Origin: Lachnospiraceae bacterium
GTDB lineage: Bacteria; Bacillota; Clostridia; Lachnospirales; Lachnospiraceae
Assembly (NCBI GenBank): GCA_024691145.1
Contig: JAILNW010000390.1
Coordinates: 1-8,752 of the forward strand
Direction: 5' to 3'
DNA length: 8,752 bases
A model generated the notes under the pieces. The model did no database searches. It had not been told where the DNA came from and saw only the letters and a program-made list of their open reading frames with translations. Positions 5,655 to 8,752 of the stretch are shown piece by piece; within the stretch, counting starts at the first letter, position 1; each line of letters starts with the position of its first letter. The position numbers and the translations under genes are program-made.

Positions 5655-8174
5655 TTAATCAACATAACCTATATATATATTTCCAACTGCACCAAACTTT
5701 ACTTCTGCTTCTTCCTTTGAAATAACATTTTCTGATTCAGCAACAGGGTCGTAATAAGTAATAGTTGATGCATCAAATCCTACAATAAGAACAGCCCTGT
5801 TACCTGACATCATGGCAATTACTGGTCTCTTCTTGCTTATTGAATAAGTAAGATAATCTATTCCTGCCTTACTATAATCAACTGAAGCTCCGTCAATATA
5901 TTTATCCAGAATATCTGCAAATGATCCATTTTCTTTTTTAAGTTTCTTAATAGAAACATTTTCACCCTTATTCTCAAGAATCATTGATATACATGCATAT
6001 GCACTATCCTCACTTAATGAAGACTGTCCCTTTATTTTAATCTTGGCATTCTTGCTGGTCTTTCCACGTTCCCATATAATATGGCCTCGATTATCCATAA
6101 CCTCACCCATTCTCTCATTGGCTCTGGCCATGGCTTCGTAAGCACTTGCATATCCCGTCTCTATACCATGAAAGGCATAAACATAATAAAATGCTTCACT
6201 TTCAAGATTATCAAATACTCTTACCGTTGTCTCTCCCTTTGTAACAGTTCTTTTTACCGTTCCTTCCTTTGGAGTTTCCTTTACTTTAATTGAATCTGGC
6301 ATATAAAGATAATAATCCGTCATAGTCTTCTCTGTTGCCCTGCTTGTAATACCAAACTCTTCATCCTCATCTTGAACATTTCCAAATATACAATCCTGTT
6401 CGGTTTCAATGTATCTACCTGAAGACTCCGCTACAACCCTGTCTAACATTATCTTGTTGCCTGAAACACTTGCAGCAATAACAAAGCTATTCTCCGGAAC
6501 ATATTCCTTTACAACCTTTTTATCAATACCTGCAATATTAACAAGACTTACCGGTATAATGCTGCTTCCATCCAGTTTCTTAACTTCCTTATTCTTGTCA
6601 GAATAACCATATATAATATTCTTTCCAATAACGCCTAAAATTTTTATATACTTGTCCTCTTCCGTTTCCATCGTACTCTGTTTATAATTATTGAGAGTCA
6701 TAATATTAATCTTTGAATAATTATCTTCCAAAGTCTGCCATGCTATAAACTTGCCCTCCTTTGATATTACCATATCATCTATTGCAACATCCTCAGCAAT
6801 TGTAGACATAGAGGCACTTGGAATACTATAACTATATATACCATTTCCAATGGAAAAGAAAAAAACATCATTCTCATTAACATATGCAAAATCATTAATC
6901 TGCTCTTTTATCAGGGCAAATGGAACATCAAGCGGAATATTAACCATTTCTTCTATTCGATTCTGTTCTGCATAATATTTATACAGAATAATAGCTGTTC
7001 TTCCTTCATAATCACCCTTTGTTATATAACCATAAATCATGAAATATGCATTACCATTATTATCTACTCTTATGGTCTTAATTTCATTCTCATCATAAAG
7101 ATCTCGTAAAAAATCCTCATTGGTCTGTTTAAATGAATACAGTTTTGATATTTTATTCTTCTTTACATCAAAATAATAAAGAACTCCGTCTCTTGTAAAA
7201 CAAACCTTTGACTTATCTTCACTTGCTATAACATTTACATTCTTGTCAGAAGTAATACCAAGCTTAAATTCATTTGCCGAAAGACTGAATAATCCTATAT
7301 CAAATATAGATTCCATGCTTCTGTCATAGTAAAGAAGATACATTCTTGTGGCTGTCCATCTTATTCTGTAGCCTTCCCTAACTTTATATCTCTCTTCACC
7401 ACTATCGGTATCCGACTTAACATTGTAAACAAACTCAATCATAGCAGTATCTTTAGATATATCTCTTACATTAATAATTATATCACTTATAACCTCTGGC
7501 TTTAATTCAGCAAATGTAATCATCTTAAGACTTGAATTTATATTAACATAACTAAGATCAGTTGTAGACATGCTTCCGTCAGGCTCTATATATGGAACTA
7601 TACTTTCTGATTTTTCTTTATCCAAAGTAGCATCATGAAAATTATCAGCAAACTTTACAATATCATCAAAGTGTTTATTGCCAGTTTTCTTTATACGATG
7701 ATAATAATAAATCTTTTGTCCCTCATTAGTAAGAAGGGTATTCTTAACGGCATATTCCTTGTCCTCTTTAAGTTCTGCTTTTATTGCTATAGAAAATACC
7801 TTATAATTATCTTCTGTCTTAAACTTTCTTATAATTCCGCCATCAACACTTTTATTGTTCTGAATGTCTATAACCTCATAAGTTACCTTTTTTATAACCT
7901 TTTTATATTCCTTAATATAAAATGCACATTCACCTGTATCATCTACTGATGATATTCCCTCCTTTACAAGTTTCGCATCAATATTACCAGTATATCCATA
8001 CATAGGATCTATAAGGTTGTCCCCCTGCTTTACAAAAAGAATCGGAAAACTTGCTTCCTCCGCCTTTTTTACAGTTTCAACACTATAATCTACTTCTCTT
8101 ATGTTCTTGCTAAATATAAAAATTGATATTATAAAAATAATACCACATGTAATCAACCTGTATATATGGTTCAA
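5655..8174 (-). CDS. Membrane-anchored propeller-like protein with degenerate C39-peptidase-like C-terminus
   Basis: Large envelope protein of unknown function, 839 residues from a TTG start at 8174 (an ATG at 8222 would give 855; residue numbers here use that longer form). The TTG is chosen because GGAGAG (8183-8188) lies 8 bases before it, whereas the ATG has no ribosome binding site and sits inside an inverted repeat. Residues 22-38 form one membrane helix, with the rest probably outside. Residues about 45-270 are beta-rich. Residues about 270-600 contain repeated beta-strand units like a WD40/PD40-type propeller (for example SKVCFTRDGVLYYFDVKKNKISKL, split at 338-361). Residues 676-720 (YYVYAFHG...GHIIWERG) form a small conserved-looking module. 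Residues 733-855 follow the C39-like papain fold, but the catalytic Cys position is Ser740 and the His position is Arg809; Asp825 in YYDP remains. It is probably a non-catalytic domain. It is co-transcribed with deoB. Confidence 0.8.
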   Translation of the reverse strand: MNHIYRLITCGIIFIISIFIFSKNIREVDYSVETVKKAEEASFPILFVKQGDNLIDPMYGYTGNIDAKLVKEGISSVDDTGECAFYIKEYKKVIKKVTYEVIDIQNNKSVDGGIIRKFKTEDNYKVFSIAIKAELKEDKEYAVKNTLLTNEGQKIYYYHRIKKTGNKHFDDIVKFADNFHDATLDKEKSESIVPYIEPDGSMSTTDLSYVNINSSLKMITFAELKPEVISDIIINVRDISKDTAMIEFVYNVKSDTDSGEERYKVREGYRIRWTATRMYLLYYDRSMESIFDIGLFSLSANEFKLGITSDKNVNVIASEDKSKVCFTRDGVLYYFDVKKNKISKLYSFKQTNEDFLRDLYDENEIKTIRVDNNGNAYFMIYGYITKGDYEGRTAIILYKYYAEQNRIEEMVNIPLDVPFALIKEQINDFAYVNENDVFFFSIGNGIYSYSIPSASMSTIAEDVAIDDMVISKEGKFIAWQTLEDNYSKINIMTLNNYKQSTMETEEDKYIKILGVIGKNIIYGYSDKNKEVKKLDGSSIIPVSLVNIAGIDKKVVKEYVPENSFVIAASVSGNKIMLDRVVAESSGRYIETEQDCIFGNVQDEDEEFGITSRATEKTMTDYYLYMPDSIKVKETPKEGTVKRTVTKGETTVRVFDNLESEAFYYVYAFHGIETGYASAYEAMARANERMGEVMDNRGHIIWERGKTSKNAKIKIKGQSSLSEDSAYACISMILENKGENVSIKKLKKENGSFADILDKYIDGASVDYSKAGIDYLTYSISKKRPVIAMMSGNRAVLIVGFDASTITYYDPVAESENVISKEEAEVKFGAVGNIYIGYVD

Positions 8175-8182
8175 AATAAACA

Positions 8183-8188
8183 CTCTCC
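8183..8188 (-). promoter_or_regulatory. Ribosome binding site supporting a TTG start
   Basis: GGAGAG on the minus strand lies 8 bases before a TTG codon (8172-8174) that opens a protein beginning with Asn-His-Ile-Tyr and then a membrane helix. The alternative ATG at 8220-8222 has only AACTCTGCAAT ahead of it. This site is the main reason to prefer the shorter form of the large membrane protein. Confidence 0.6.
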
Positions 8189-8199
8189 ATTTCAATCTG

Positions 8200-8232
8200 A
8201 CTCTGCAACACATCAGCGACATATTGCAGAGT
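8200..8232. repeat. Inverted repeat between the unknown gene and the large membrane protein gene
   Basis: ACTCTGCAA (8200-8208) pairs with TTGCAGAGT (8224-8232), a perfect 9-bp stem around a 15-nt loop. There is no T-tract on either side. It lies in the 68-bp intergenic gap (if the TTG start is used), just upstream of the ribosome binding site. It may be an mRNA processing or stability element or a translational control hairpin. Confidence 0.45.
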
Positions 8233-8242
8233 TCTTTAACAA

Positions 8243-8752
8243 TTACTTTTTCTCTCTTCTTTTAAAGAATTCATATATAAATATTACTTCCAAAAGCTGT
8301 CTTTTACAATACATTTCTTCACATTTTTTTATTTTTTCAAAAGAATCTGCGTTTTTACAATCAGATTCCATATTATCTCCATAAATATCACCAAATAATA
8401 TGTCCATTATAGCCTGAAGATATACTTTATCCGGATACTCATGCCATATTACACTGTCTTCATACTCTAACTTATCTAAAGCCTCATTAACTATATCCCT
8501 TATTCTTCTCTCTTCTTTCGAGAACATAGAATTCATATATTCTTCATCACTTATTGCCTGAAAACTTTCATCTGGTATATATTCATCATCCACAGACTCG
8601 ATGACAAGCTCTCCCCCTAAAGAATTCTCATAATCCTCTTCTTTAAATGGTGTAGATAATAAAAATAAATTGCTGCTCATAAAATAATCGCAGTAAAGAA
8701 CACCTAAACCTTCGAGGGACGCCATCGCTTCAATAACTGGTAATTCTGCGGG
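8243..8752 (-). CDS. Partial acidic protein of unknown function (5' end beyond the window)
   Basis: The frame is open to the right edge of the window, giving 169 visible residues. The first in-frame ATG (8723-8725) has no ribosome binding site, and coding-like sequence (PAELPVIEA) continues upstream of it, so the true start is probably outside. The visible part has a mildly hydrophobic N-terminal segment (GLGVLYCDYFMSSNLFLLS), an acidic region, a helix-rich charged part (KEERRIRDIVNEALDKLEYED), the motif IWHEYPDKVYL about 70 residues from the end, and a basic C-terminus FFKRREKK. The tract around the motif resembles short uncharacterised Clostridia proteins carrying a (Y/W)xEYPD sequence, from memory only. 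There is no signal peptide in the visible part. It is first in view of the operon leading to deoB and deoD, 68 bases before the TTG of the next gene. Confidence 0.7.
   Translation of the reverse strand, partial: PAELPVIEAMASLEGLGVLYCDYFMSSNLFLLSTPFKEEDYENSLGGELVIESVDDEYIPDESFQAISDEEYMNSMFSKEERRIRDIVNEALDKLEYEDSVIWHEYPDKVYLQAIMDILFGDIYGDNMESDCKNADSFEKIKKCEEMYCKRQLLEVIFIYEFFKRREKK

Noticed and set aside
5655..6026. Active C39-type cysteine peptidase
   Set aside because: The expected catalytic Cys and His positions read Ser and Arg, so an active peptidase call is not supported.
7635..7949. Plus-strand frame encoding a hydrophobic 104-residue product
   Set aside because: It lies wholly inside the large minus-strand gene. 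Its hydrophobic look comes from the complement of Lys/Glu/Asp/Asn-rich codons, and there is no start context.
1..8752. CRISPR array, tRNA, rRNA or insertion sequence
   Set aside because: No regularly spaced repeats, cloverleaf sequences, transposase genes or terminal inverted repeats of that kind were seen on either strand.

Overview
The window looks like a chromosomal stretch of a low-GC anaerobic Firmicute, most likely a Lachnospiraceae or related Clostridia. This rests on the AT-rich codon use, the clostridial-type S9 and L13 sequences, strong AGGAGG ribosome binding sites, GTG and TTG starts, and the mix of conserved genes with lineage-specific envelope proteins. Taxonomy is inferred from the proteins alone.

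All genes except one lie on the minus strand, so transcription runs mostly from high to low coordinates. Positions 1-394 contain no gene. They hold a cluster of four strong hairpins, and the one nearest rpsI (330-354, with a T-rich tail) is the obvious terminator of the ribosomal operon. Positions 395-1400 are the rplM-rpsI operon (L13, S9), with a consensus promoter (TTGACA-17-TATAAT) and a roughly 110-nt leader holding a hairpin that is probably the Firmicute L13 leader. Positions 1429-1806 encode a small single-pass membrane protein with a repetitive Ala/Glu/Thr/Pro tail. Across a 213-bp intergenic region lies the only plus-strand gene, an orphan lipoprotein (2020-2505). It converges on the next operon at a shared bidirectional terminator (2525-2555).

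Positions 2574-8752 appear to be one operon, read from the right: a partial acidic protein of unknown function, a large membrane-anchored protein (propeller-like middle, degenerate C39-peptidase-like C-terminus), deoB (phosphopentomutase), deoD (purine nucleoside phosphorylase) and a BMP/PnrA-like lipoprotein. DeoD and DeoB together make nucleoside salvage: DeoD splits purine nucleosides to base plus (deoxy)ribose-1-phosphate, and DeoB turns that into (deoxy)ribose-5-phosphate. The lipoprotein belongs to a family of nucleoside-binding ABC transporter proteins, which suits this pathway, but no permease or ATPase is present here.

The most unusual item is the large protein at 5655-8174. Its C-terminal domain has the layout of a C39-like papain-fold peptidase, but the expected catalytic Cys and His positions read Ser and Arg. 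It is probably a surface or envelope pseudoenzyme. No mobile element, CRISPR array, tRNA or rRNA was seen.
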